Below are positions 44,060 to 56,400 of a DNA stretch of 64,000 nt, piece by piece. Each line of letters opens with the position of its first letter. The stretch's first letter is position 1. Where the stretch lies: NCBI GenBank assembly GCA_946894095.1, contig OX335655.1, positions 5,456,001 to 5,520,000 on the forward strand, in the 5' to 3' direction. The position numbers were made by a program, and so were the translations under genes. This DNA comes from Incurvaria masculella (Eukaryota; Arthropoda; Insecta; Lepidoptera; Incurvariidae). The notes below the pieces were generated by a model. It ran no database searches. It was given only the letters and a program-made list of their open reading frames with translations, and had not been told where the DNA came from.

Positions 44060-46282
44060 TGCAGTCCCTCCTCCCGCAATGAATGCCTCCTACTAACGCA
44101 GATGAAGCGTTATATAAATGTATGTAGGTATAATCTTAAACACTGTTTCATTGCGGGCATTCACAAGGGTCTTTCACGACAGTCTTAAGAACGGCAAACG
44201 TAGTTTACTAATCATTTGGAAACCGCTATTCCAATTAAATTGATATTAATATCTAATATCAGGTAACAAATATCTGTGTCTGCACGCTTTTGTTTTTTTG
44301 AAAAATCGAAACCGAATGAAATTAAAGCAAAAAGAAAACCTTCATACGAACTATCTTTTCTCTGTGATTTGACCCAGAATGCGATTACCGAAAAAACAAA
44401 GACATGCAGACACAGATATTTGTAGCCTAATATTAGATACCAAATATCAAGTAAGTTGGAACAGTGGTTTTCAAATTATTAGTAAACTACGTTTGTATGG
44501 CAGGCGAAATTTTCTGATGCTTACGGGCCGACCTTAAGGGACGGCATGCAAAAGGTTAAGTGTCAAAACAGGTTGTGGGTATGACAGGCCTCGGTAACTC
44601 GGGGGCGCGACGCCTTGCGGTTTGATAAGCTTGGTGATGCAACTGATGGATGATGGTTTTCCATCGCATTGAATGAACGAAGGTCGAAGCGTCAATAAAA
44701 TTCGTCCGTGTTATGTGGTCTTGGAATGACACCTGGTGTGTCAGGCTATATCACGACAGTTGGTCCAGTTGCATAAAAAAGGAAATGTTCCATTATTTTT
44801 TTCTCGATACGTTTGCTGTCGGTACCTGTCTGCGGCGCACGTGCCGCCTGCACTCAGGTGTGTTGTTATACATAGACAAAGATGGCGGCCAATCTCCTTC
44901 TTTGCTAAGTGCTATGTGTAAATCGAAAATATTTCGACCTACTGCGCTCTCGCCGCATTCCCGCCACTTCCCCGGCCTACCACTATTCTTCTTGACCACA
45001 TTATAGAAAGTTGCCATCTTGGTCTTTAAAAAATAATGGACTCACCAAGAACTCATCCAAATTATGTCTAGTGTGTCACAGCCTTATAAAATATTCAGGA
45101 AAGTGTAAATTAAATTAAAAAAAAAACCAATTATTAAGACATAATAGGAATGTGAGAACTCGTCTCGAGTGTATGGTTAGTCCTAGTTGTTCAACTGGCA
45201 ACACAGGATTCGAATTCATCCTTGGCATTCACGTGGTTTTTCTACGACTACTTGAGTAAGATTCAAAGATGGGCAGGTATTATTAAGTTTACAAATAAAA
45301 ACCAATAAACTGACTTTTTTTATGTAAAGCGCGGCATATGGCGTACGCCAGGACCTTTAAAGGTGCCCGACGACATCTATGAGCTTTCGAACTTTTAAGG
45401 GGACTGCGAAAACCATACCGGCCGGCCAGGTACTTCTTCACACCATGTTTGAAGGATCCCAGTATGTACTTTGGGGGAAATAACTCGGCAGGGAGTGGAT
45501 TCCGTGGTTCACCGATCCTACGCTATGAACTTGCGAGAGGTTGTACCACGCGCAGCTTCTTACTTTGGCAGTGGCGGCTGTGTAAGCTTAAGTGTAGTAC
45601 TTCTCGTGGAGTTTCAGTGATTGGGCGTGGACGAGGAAGCACCGAAAATGTGTCCGACACTTTCTCTGTCAAAGAGACTGAGCTTCAGTCCTCCCGTTAA
45701 TGTCGTTTTTAATTTTATTTTTTTAGGAAATCTTCAGAGTAGCCCAGTAGGTGATCCTGTGTAGTTTGGAATCTTGGAAGCTACGCTCGGTGAATTTCCA
45801 AAATGAAATAATGACCTTCAGATCCTAATGAAATTTTCAAATTAGCCCATAGTGAATATTTATTGTTTTTTGTTAATCGATCACTTTCAAACTACAGGGC
45901 GAGCATTGCACGATTCAATGCTCAAATTGAGATATTCAAGTCCCGTCTAATGATACTCAAATCTGAACTGTCACCCATACCAGCACTTCGCTTTGTGTAC
46001 TACTATGGGTTGATAGAACACGTATTGCGTTATTCTATGGCATATGTCAGTTTTAAAGTTTCATAAAAAATCTCATGCGAAGCCGGGGCGGGTCGCAAGT
46101 CCATAATATATAGCGTAACAAACTTCGTTTCACGACATTTCTGCTAATTTTTGATGTAACGATACTGTAAAAGATAATAGTCCGTCATCCGAAACATATT
46201 TTCCTCAAAGTTCGTGATGGTAGACCCAGGTGAAAGAACACGAATTATCCCTAAAAATAATCGGCATTTTATAATGTAAATA
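44060..46282. other. Spacer with repeat remnants, no gene seen
   Basis: A decayed SINE piece is near 44655-44775 and the GGCGTACGCC repeat (minus) is at 45313-45420. Other short open frames lack any family signature. Confidence 0.4.
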
Positions 46283-46526
46283 TACAGGGTGTTAACGGAG
46301 GTATGGTCCAAACGTTAACCACGTGTTGCTTGGCATATTTGGAGCAAAAAAGGTTGATAATATTTGTTTTTACGACTGAAAAAAAAATCGTCCTCCCCAT
46401 ACATTTTGTGTGTAGGTATTTAAATATTTTTTTTAAGTTGGACGCACGTCTTCTACCTCTTTTGCTCCAAATATTTCAAGGAATACGTGGTTAGCTTTTG
46501 GACCATACCTCCGTTAACACCCTGTA
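46283..46526. mobile_element. 244-bp hairpin MITE with long arms
   Basis: The ends are inverted copies of TACAGGGTGTTAACGGAGGT, and the match continues inward to TATTTGGAGCAAAA, about 75 bp per arm. The TA on each side may be the target duplication. A diverged inner piece is at 56536-56630. Confidence 0.8.
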
Positions 46527-47282
46527 TAAATTGTATATTAGTAAAACTGTTTCGAATGTTTATATCATCCGGCGCGGTGGACAGGAATGTTAACTGCACA
46601 AGATCAGCTACACACATACTGTATATTACAGAGTACAAAATATACAACATTCAGGGAGATAATTAATGTTTGAATCATGCTTTGAGAAAAGCTCAATAGC
46701 AAAAATTATGTTCTCTTGGGCAAGATTAAATTATATCACGCGTTGATATTGTGAAAACCGTGGAATGGGTGATTATATGTCAATTTGAGCTAAACGTTAT
46801 TAATTTGAAAAAAATAATTGGATATTTTGTCTGCTTTGCCACTTTTCTCCACCATTTATTCAGTATAATGTTGGAACGGTCATTTTCCTTGAAGTAAATT
46901 TACACATTAGGTCTTGAACACATGGTCTCCGCAAGTGTCCAGGCATCTACTCATTATTCGCTAGGTCTAGTGTCTTATTATTTATTCCTCGTTAAAATAT
47001 ATTGTTGTTCACAATTTTTTTTTATGTATCACTTTAAGAAGTTACGAATTTTTGTTTTTATGTAACCACCGTCGTGATATAACACAACACACCGTATTCC
47101 TGACCTTTCCTGTGTGCCCTTAATGAGTTTGATTGGCATAGTTTGGCATAAACATTTCCTCCAAGTTTGGTTTCAGCCACTGTGATAAAATTACAATTTT
47201 TTTTTATCACCAAAGTTACGTCTGAGTAATTGAGTATGATTTTTCGAAAAAATGTTTTGCTAAATCGTAAAAAAAACTTATT

Positions 47283-47447
47283 AGGGGTCCGTACCCAAAG
47301 GGTGCCAACAGAACCCTATTACTAAGCCTCACTTCGTGCGTCAGTCCGTTTGTCTAACACAGGGTTGTATATCATGAACCGTAATAGGTAAGCAGCTGAA
47401 ATTTTCACAGAGTGTGTTTTAATTTTGCCGCTATAACAACAACATGT
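47283..47447 (+). repeat. Old GTCC-element copy without the microsatellite
   Basis: It shares CCGTACCCAAAGGGTG, CCCTATTACTAAGCCTC and AACCGTAATAGGTAAGCAGC, but the GTCC run is reduced to about one unit. Confidence 0.7.
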
Positions 47448-47449
47448 CG

Positions 47450-48750
47450 ATTTATTTTTTTTAAATTAGAGCTCGACTCCATCGATTTCCCTAGCCGGCC
47501 AGCGCTGGCATTGACCATATATTGAAATATTATTTACTCCTATCTGAGCTATGAATGGAATAGCTAGTGGAATGGAGCAGCCACTCGATACCGCCGCCTC
47601 ACACACAATGAGGGAATAAATTATTACATCTTTATTGAGCAGACGCGCACTCATTCAATGCCTTTCTGAAATGTGCATAACAGAGTCACCTTGCCCATGA
47701 GAATGCGTATTCCTTAATAATCGTAAACTTTAACTACAATATAAATCTAAGTCTCTGTTAAGAAGAACACTTTGAATAAGAAAGAACGCCATATTTCTAA
47801 AACAAAACTCAACTTAAACCTACAAGGCAAACATAGCCGAAGACGTATTGGAGGGTTGAGGAACTGACTTGACAAACGAATTTTGTGATCCTTTAACTTG
47901 GCCGGAATCCCATTCCTAAATTAACAATATATCCATATGGAGGGTAGATGACCTCACGCGCACATCACACGTCTCTTTCCTTTTCTCTTCTGTGGCATGC
48001 TCTTAAGGAATATATGTACCTTTGACCAAACTAATCGGTTGGCAGTTCATTTAAATAAACTGTTACATGGTTTCATAGAACACAAAACTTAACTAATTTC
48101 ATGGGATATATATTTTTCAAATCTGCTTGCATTTTAGTAACATAGAAATTGTCTGGTTAAGCTTATTATTGATCTTTCTTCTTTCTTTTTCAGGCGAAAA
48201 ATAAGGACGGATATATTTTAATTTTACAATTTTAACTAACCAGAGATTGTGCAATCCAGCCTAAGCCCCGATTGCAGGAAAAGACGTCCGAGTTAATCAG
48301 TGTTTAAGCACGTCACTTTAAATGAACTGCATGGAGTTGACTCAGACCCCTTCCATACTATCCATAAACCATATCCATAAAAAGGTGACGTGTTTAATCA
48401 TACGTTGACGTTAATTTTGATTGTTTGTCCTTTCGTGCACTCGATCCTAAATCTTTATATTTTCCGTGTAACCGGTCTCCGTGATTACAGGTGGCATTCA
48501 TGTTTCCTTTAAAGTTGTTAATTATTATTATTTTAAGCCACGTTTCGCACACATATACTAAACTATAGATACTAATATATCTCCCTAATTCCACAACCAC
48601 TACAAAAAACGCGTTTATGATAGAGTTAAGAGGACCAACTAAAAAAAAATACATCTAGAAGTAATTGAAATACAGCGTTGAACTGAAAATAAAATATTGT
48701 TTGTTTTTCTTTAAGAATCGCCTCCGTTAACTATTGTGTATGTAATCATT
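47450..48750. other. Spacer, no gene seen
   Basis: Nothing is recognised. Short frames have no signature. Confidence 0.35.
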
Positions 48751-48752
48751 AT

Positions 48753-48870
48753 CCCAGTTTTCACCACCTCCAATTACCTGAAATCCGGTAAGTAACTTTC
48801 GGTTACGTTTACATATTGTAACCGAAAGGTAACTTTGGGATTTTCGTAGCTGGAAGTGGCGGGAACGGGC
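48753..48870. mobile_element. Hairpin MITE, copy 2
   Basis: It has TTTTCACCACCTCCAATTAC at one end and an inverted form at the other, with CTTTCGGTTAC and GTAACCGAAAG facing each other. Confidence 0.65.
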
Positions 48871-49206
48871 GTATGTCCGAATTAAATGTGGGTTCTGTTT
48901 CTCTCCAACCCATAAAATATTTCAATGATGTTTGCGTCGACCGTTGTTTCTTTGCTGCGTGACAAACACACTTTCACATTTACACATTTACGTACTGCGA
49001 TTATGTCGACTCGCATACCAACGTTCAGACACTCCAGACGCCTGCTCCCAGCGTGTTGGTGAACATCTCACATAAATCGCGCGGGAAGAGATTCCTCAAT
49101 GGCGGCGCATTGTCACCTCGTAAGCAAGAGCGAGCCAACGTTTCAATCGACTACTAAATCAACACAAAGCCGAGTGCACACCACGAAACTGCGCCAGCTT
49201 CCGAGA

Positions 49207-49685
49207 TTAAGGCGCTAGGACTAGCCAACTACTCGCGCCATACAAATGCACTTTATAACAAATGTAATAATATGTAGTGAAACGCTTCAGCAAATCCAAA
49301 TAGAACTCCAGACTGATAATGGATTGTTAATATATTTTTATTCCATCATTTATTTAAATAATAATAAAAATAAAAAAGTTGATTTTTCTCATTAGAAATC
49401 TGAAAGTAATTCGATTTCTAGACATAAGCAAAAACAGCATATATGCATAAACAAAAAAATCCATTTGCTTTTAGATTTCTACATTTAGTCAAAACAGTTC
49501 GGAAATGGACACCGTTTCCGCAATGTATTTTGTATAGAAAAAGGAAACATACATTAACGAAAATAATTCAATTCCTAGACAAGGAATCATATATTGTAAG
49601 AATGACACTTATAATCGTCAGACTTAGTTAGTTAACTTGGGGTGCCTCGTCTAACTTTGCGATTTGGCTAGTACCAGGCCCTTAA
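49207..49685 (+). mobile_element. 479-bp TTAA-flanked MITE, copy 2
   Basis: It is nearly identical in sequence and equal in length to 11940-12418, and is bounded by TTAA. The close match of two copies 37 kb apart implies recent mobility. Confidence 0.78.
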
Positions 49686-49768
49686 GGCTGAGATAAATAA
49701 TCGTAACAGAAACTAAGACTAACGAAACGTAGTACTTGGTGACGTCACTTTGCATTTCTTTTAGATCA

Positions 49769-50011
49769 GGGGGCCCATTCAGGTAAGAGTGAGTTCGAGT
49801 TCGGGAGTGAGTTAACCTAAAAATAGCTGGGAAATATATTATTATTTAAATAACGAAACCGTTATTTATACTTCCAACGTATTTACGGGACAGACCAGAT
49901 TTTTACCTAACTGTAATGATGTTTAGAAAGTGTGAAAACATTAACTATTTAAAAAAGTGAGTTCATATTTAGTGACGAATTCGAACTCACTCTTACCCTG
50001 AATGGACCCCC
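49769..50011. mobile_element. 243-bp MITE with about 35-bp inverted ends
   Basis: The left end GGGGGCCCATTCAGG and the right end (reverse) GGGGGTCCATTCAGGG both continue into AAGAGTGAGTTCGA. No coding capacity. Confidence 0.7.
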
Positions 50012-50143
50012 AGCATTGTACATTTATTTTCGTGTTTATCCAATGAAGGAACAATATTAAAGAGCGCCTTTGAGATTGAGTCCATACAGAATGTGATAAA
50101 ATGACGTCACATAGTACTACTTTCTTATGTCACTTTCACATTT

Positions 50144-50424
50144 GAGCGGCTCGTAGCATAGTGGCGCGGGGAATGGCCTAGCGTACCAGAGGCCCGGGTT
50201 CAATACCAACTTGCACCACTGTCTTTCTCTTTCAGAGTTCGATAAGTGCATTTTGTCACGAAAGCGAAATTGTCCGTGTTTTCCATCCAGTTCAATGTAG
50301 CCGTGCTCATAAAGAGAAGGTCCTGGCATGGCACCTAATTCCTTCGGGAATGTGGTGTATTGGGCTAATATCATAACGGTAGTTGTGTGGTATTAACCAT
50401 CCATGTCAGGTCGCATAAAAAAAA
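50144..50424 (+). repeat. tRNA-headed SINE with internal deletion
   Basis: The head GAGCGGCTCGTAGCATAGTGG and the tail with poly-A are present, but about 120 bp of the body is missing. Confidence 0.8.
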
Positions 50425-50828
50425 CATATGCATTTTTCAACCAGAAATAACACTAATCGTAATTGTCTGTGTCTCTGGACGATTTGTGTGCAGGTACGGG
50501 CCTGAGGGTATCCCCATTATCCGGACTGCTTCTCGGCATGCTCGGCAGCAGTGCCGGTACTTGGTCAGGCGGGCTTACACTAACCTAAATAATACTAACT
50601 AGTGTCGAAAGTGACATTTCGTCCAAAAAAATGGTATCAAAGTGACCAAGTTATGATTTGCTTAACCCTCACGTTAAAGGACCTTTATTTTCAATCTCGC
50701 AATCGATAATATAGATAATCACCACCTAAATAATAAAGGCCCTTTACTTGTCGATTAAAATAAATCAGCAGTTCGTAAAAACCAAGCTTTGTTTCTGTTA
50801 CGACTATTTTCTTTTATATCAGCCTAAG

Positions 50829-51208
50829 TTTTTTTTTATGTGACTGGACATGGCTAATACCACACCTTCTGTCATGGTATTAGCCCAACACACCACATGG
50901 GAACTAGGTGCCATGCCAGGACCTTCCTTATATTGCACGGCTACATTGAACTGGATGGAAAATACGGACAATTTTCATTGCCGCTTCGACCATCGTTCAT
51001 CCAATGCGATGGTACCAACCCGGGCGGGATAAACCCTACCACCTAGTAAGTAAGGAAGGGAACCTACAGTTTAACGTGGAATCCGAACCACGGCCAGCCC
51101 CTCTCAACGGTCGAATGGTCACCCATCCAAGACCAGACCGGACCCAGCGTTGCTTAACTTCGGAGAGCGATCGCCGCAGTGTCGCGCCACTGGGCCACTG
51201 AGGCTGAC
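50829..51208 (-). repeat. 5S-rRNA-headed SINE, full length
   Basis: It is complete from poly-T to head and very similar to the copy at 42214-42602. Confidence 0.85.
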
Positions 51209-51408
51209 AAAAGTGTTGCTGTATTTGGTAGAATTTAAAGGGTTCATATTAATTTATTTTTTAGCTAAAAGAAAATATTGTATTTTAATGGTTCTTCTTG
51301 ATCCGTGTTACTCGTACCGTCTTTGACGAATGACAAAAGTGTGTGTACGCCTAAAGGAGAATAAACGAATAATCTGAGCTTGCTAACTGTTCAATTTTGG
51401 GTCACTTA

Positions 51409-51534
51409 CGCCCGGTTTCACCACCTCCAGCTACAGAATCCCAAAGTTACATTTCGGTTACATCATACAAATATGCCATGTACTCGAAAGTAATTTTCTG
51501 ATTTCAGGATTTTGGCGGTGGTGAAAACAGGGAT
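51409..51534. mobile_element. Hairpin MITE, copy 3
   Basis: It runs from CCCGGTTTCACCACCTCCAG to an inverted GGCGGTGGTGAAAACAGGG. The inner arms are less well preserved than in the other two copies. Confidence 0.6.
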
Positions 51535-51539
51535 TAGTC

Positions 51540-52834
51540 GGTTACAGTTAGCATGGTACGAAATGCAACAAAACGTCCGATTTCATCGCACACTTACCTG
51601 TTCACCCGGTGAGTTAATTTATAGTGGTAACCCCCCGCCCCCCACAAGTATCGCCCGCGATGACGGCATACCGTACATAACAACAGTAGCATTTAGATCT
51701 AAGTATGTATTTCATAATTGTGGACGGAAAAATATGTTATGTAAACCCGTGAAGTTTCTTTGCGGGTTCTTCTTTACTGGGTTGATCGAATCCGCGGATC
51801 TTTGTAACTTGGTGTAGTTTGACTACCAAAAAGTTTAAATAAATGAAATGAAAATGAAAATAATAATACATAGTTTAGGTTACGTATCTGTTTTTCGAAA
51901 TGTACTGCACATTAAAAAAATGTTTTTGTAAAAACATAATTTATTCTTTTATTAAGTTAAAACGTATAATAATTAAATTTATATGATCCAACAAAACTTA
52001 TTTAGAAAGTAAGCAAACTACCCGAAATAATTCATACAAAATAAAAAAGGAAAAGTAGAACTGAGATCGCACTACCAAGATATGGCCTTTCACACTGATA
52101 CATGCCTTCAACTCAATGTATACGGAACTCATTGCCAGTAAGTATTCCTTCTTACATAATATGCAGTATATTTTAAAATCACTGAGTTCATTATTTAGAT
52201 TGTAACCTTGTCTACAACTGAATCTATTTTATCAACGTGTGGATAATTTACATTGTCTCCCACCATGTGGCGGTTAAGATGGTTTCGTATTGCTTTCAAA
52301 TTTTATTTTTAACTTAACTGCATTAGAATAATGTTCGTTTTCACACCATAAAATTTGAGCTGCTCTATGTAAGGCCTCGACCACATAAATGGAATAAATT
52401 TTATGAAGCGCCTATGAAAGTGTATGGGTCCGGGGCCACATGCACTCACTGATTTCGAAGTTTCCAAAGTAGGCAGAAATTCCGTCGGTCCGTCTTTATT
52501 CCGTTAATGCGGTCCAGGTCTAAGTATCTTTCGCCAATATAGACAATTTGTATTCACATTTCTTGTTATTATTTCACAGAAGTTATCATAGAATAAATAA
52601 CACTATCTATGCTTCTAAATATTGAAACCAAATATTATTCCATTTGGTCGAAATTTTAAAATCAATTATATTTTCGTAACTCAATTTTCAGATGATACTC
52701 GGATGATTTCGTCGTTTAAATAAAATATTTTTTGCGCTGTTTAAAATAACAACAAAATTGCCTATTTTGGTTAATATTAACAAGTACAATTGTTTTGTGC
52801 TTGCTAACATTACAAGCACGCAACAAATATTTTT
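51540..52834. other. Spacer 3' of the Cdc20-like gene, no gene seen
   Basis: Copy 2 of the AGCATGGTACGAAATGCAAC repeat is at about 51550-51640. The rest is AT-rich and unassigned. Confidence 0.4.
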
Positions 52835-53154
52835 AGGGTTCCGTACCCAAAGGGTGAAAACGTAACCCTATTACTAAGCCTCCGCTGTCCTTCCGTCCGT
52901 CCGTCCGTCCGTCCGTCCGTCCGTCCTTCCGTCTGTCACAAGGCTGTATCTCATGAACCGTAATAGGTAGGCCGCTGAAATTTTCACAAAGTGTGTATTT
53001 ATTTTGCCGTTATAACAACAAATAGGTAAAATAAAAAAAATTAAACTTTAAAGGGGGGGCCAGCACACAAAAAACGTTATTTTTTGTGTTAAATCTTGTA
53101 CAATAGTACGGAACCCTTCGTGTGCGAGTCCGACTCGCACTTGACCGGTTTTTT
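52835..53154 (+). repeat. GTCC-microsatellite element, copy 2
   Basis: It is complete, from AGGGTTCCGTACCC to the hairpin GTGCGAGTCCGACTCGCAC and CCGGTTTTTT. It lies about 290 bp beyond the stop codon of the Cdc20-like gene. Confidence 0.85.
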
Positions 53155-53447
53155 CAGTTCTATATTATAAACCAATTAGAAGATATAACAAGATATTTTT
53201 AAAAATATACCCATTTTGGCGACTTTTTATACCGAGCAATGTTTCTGCTGTAGAACCCAAAAACTGTTATCGCTCGAAAATACCTGAACTCACTGTCTGA
53301 GAAATTAACGAATAGTGGGGTGAACTGACTTCATGGTGAACTCTGTTGCTATTGGACCCACATATGTATGTGTCATAAACATGTTGGGAGATTATACAGG
53401 AGAGCTATCAATTGTTGTTTCTGACAGTGCCCGGTGATACTGATGAG

Positions 53448-56400
53448 CTATCTCTTGGAGACGCCAGACTCGGCCACGTCCAGCATGACGGCGAGCGCGG
53501 AGTGATTGCGGCGCTGCTGGTTCGACCTCTTCCATTTGGGCTGCTCGGGGAGGTAGTACAGAATGATCAGGTCTTCGTCGGCAGTAGCGATCGCTGTAAC
53601 AACAATAATAATAATAATCCTTTATTGCTGTAACTTAATAATGTTCATAATATAAAATTTACTTTATTATATTTAACTAATAATAGCTAATTATATTGGC
53701 AGCCGGTTTTTCTTTTACACCTTGTTTTTAAGCAAAAGTCTCATCTAAAGTTTTCAATTAAGTCTTGTCCTTTACAGTGCAGTCCATTCTGGACCAGCTA
53801 TCTTTTTAATGTCGTCTTCACAACATTTAGTTTGTTGGGAGAATTGTAAACAGGAATTCTAAAGTTGTAGCCTCAAATTTTAACCCTGGATAGGATTTGC
53901 ATTGCGTTATGAGTTTAACGCGTTCTTGTTCACGATACTGTCTTTGTGATTTGCATGGATGTTCTCATTTTCAACCAAGACTCACCAAGCTTGCTGCCAT
54001 CTGGGCTGAAGATCATGGTGTTGATGCGGTCTGCCATGCACCACTTGTCCACCTCCGTACCGGGGTCACTAAGCACCATCACCCGGCTGCCCGATTCCCG
54101 CTCGCGGCTAACCGGATTCGTCACCACGTCTGTTGACACAACATCCAGCTCTGACAGCAGAACAACTCGGATCACTGGTTCCCGCTTGCGGCTTAGGGAA
54201 AATGAGGAGAGAACTGAGCTTTGTTTTACGATTAGTTATGGTTTACAGAGCAGGTGGCGAAATTGGCAGACGCATTGCGAAATGTTTGCTTGTTGCTTCG
54301 AGTCCAACTCCTGCCTTCTTCGTTCTTTAATTAATCTGTCTTTGCTTCACGGTGAATTGTACTCAAAATCATTTCACCGATAGCTTAAGCATTAGCATTA
54401 GGACTAGCACCTGTTAGTATTGCTAAGCAATACACCAGTTCTGAAGAAAACCATCGATCTATGTCATCAGACTCACTATCCATCCAGCAGCTCAGCACCA
54501 TCTCCCCGGTGACGTGCGAGAACAGCATGCAGTCCACCACAGCTTTCCCGCCGGCCTTGACGGCAGGCTGCCGCAGCCGCGCCGGCGCCACGTCCCACAC
54601 CGCCAGCACGCAGTTGCTCTGCTTCAGCGACGAGCCGCCGATGGCGAGCATTGAGCTCTGCCATGGGTGCCACGCTATACTCTGCACAGGGAACAATAGG
54701 TGGCGGTTGAATGTTTGCAGACGTAGGAAAGATTGTTAACTGGGTACTTGGATTAAGACAATACATTTTCCATGGTTACGATGAAATAGCAACAAAAATA
54801 AGAAAAAATAAATAAAATATATTTATAACACAGACAGGAATAATGTATGTCTGTCTACCAAAGAAGTTAAATAATGCTGGTGCAAAAGTTTTTCCACTGA
54901 TTGCTTTCGACCCTTGAAACATGGATCAACGATATCCGTGCTTTGAAACGTGAGTAGCCGATATTTATTCCTGAATTATACACCTATGAATAAAGGTGTA
55001 TAATTCAGGAAGAAACTACTTGCAATGCCAATAACTAATCTTTTTTAGCACGGAATTATTAAAGTTGCTCCTAAAATATAAAGTTATTTGCTCTTTAATA
55101 GTAACGCGCGCCAGCGACCTGTCCACCACTGTCTGGTAATATTCCAAACAAGCTGCGAATGAAGTCATAGTGTCCCACCGGCTACCTTGACCATGGAGTA
55201 GTTCTCCAGCAGGAAGTAGGGCTTGAGATGCGGCCACTGCCAGATGCTAACGCTGGTGTCGTAGAGCGCGAGCGAGGCGAGGTAGCGTGCGTCGGGAGAC
55301 ACGCGCAGGCGCAGCACGGTGGACACGTGCGCCAGCGTGCGCCGCGCCACGCGCGCCAGCGACCGGTCCAGCACGGTCAGGCAGCCTTCTGAACAACCTC
55401 TGCATGGAGAGGAACTAGGTCTCAGAAACTCTTACGATCGCATAGCACACTTTTTGGTCTGCTTGCTTGTTAAATATTTTTTGTTTTTTTTTTAAAAGGG
55501 CTTGGATAGAGATAATTGTCAACTGTTTTGACGAGATTCCGTGCGGGAAGAGACAAGCATGGTGCGATTTTCGTTCCAACGGTTCCGTTTTCTAAATATT
55601 GATTTATAGAACGAACCCTGTGGAAGGCCGGAGATGATAGGAGTGGAAGCGGATCCACTCAAACCACGTCAGATTTAGGGGCAGCCTTTGGTGTAAGTAA
55701 ACAAAACAATCTTAATCTATTTGCTTCAAATACCCTTTTTGAAATGACAAGTGAAGAAACTAATGACGTATTGCACGACCCCACATGAATAGAGTAAGCA
55801 CGCGTAGAGTGCTGAACAATGTTTCTCAATCGACAGATGGGATTGTGATGAAAATGGATCACACACAATGGAATATCCACAAAATGGAATCACAATTAGC
55901 TAAACTCTGCAGAACAAGCCAAGACTTGCCCCTGCAGAAACTGATACTGGTAAGTGTTTGTGTGGACCAGTGCTGTTGTAATCCATTAGAGTTTCTTGAG
56001 ATATCGCCTGAAAAACACTTCAGTTATGTATTGCCAACTATTGCAAAAAGCCAACCCACCACTTTCTGCCTTCTAGACCGAAATACATATAATCAAAATA
56101 CTTCGTCTTTGGTCCGTGATTTCCTAGTTTCAGAAATGGAGTTCACCATTTGGGGTGGAGTAGAAGGCATCGTAGAAGTCACTATAAAGTCCTTGTGATA
56201 CCCACATAACTAGCGACTTTCCCGTGGGACTGTAGTCGAGCGCGGTGACGCTGCAGCGCGTGCCACAGTTGCAGAACTCGCGCTGCACCTGCTTCGCCAT
56301 CTCCACCGTGATGGTCTCCACGCCTCCCGACTCCAGCGCCACCTGCGGCGGAATCATTTTGTTTTTCGTTACGGCGATTCTAAATATTTGAAGTGATTCG

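Noticed and set aside
34957..53447. Looked for the microRNA miR-193, known from the cortex region of butterflies
   Set aside because: I did not see its mature sequence on either strand, although I could only scan by eye.
55785..56198. 137-codon plus-strand frame opposite the Cdc20-like gene
   Set aside because: It has no family signature and crosses the exon 3 donor region of the minus-strand gene, which has strong splice and homology support.
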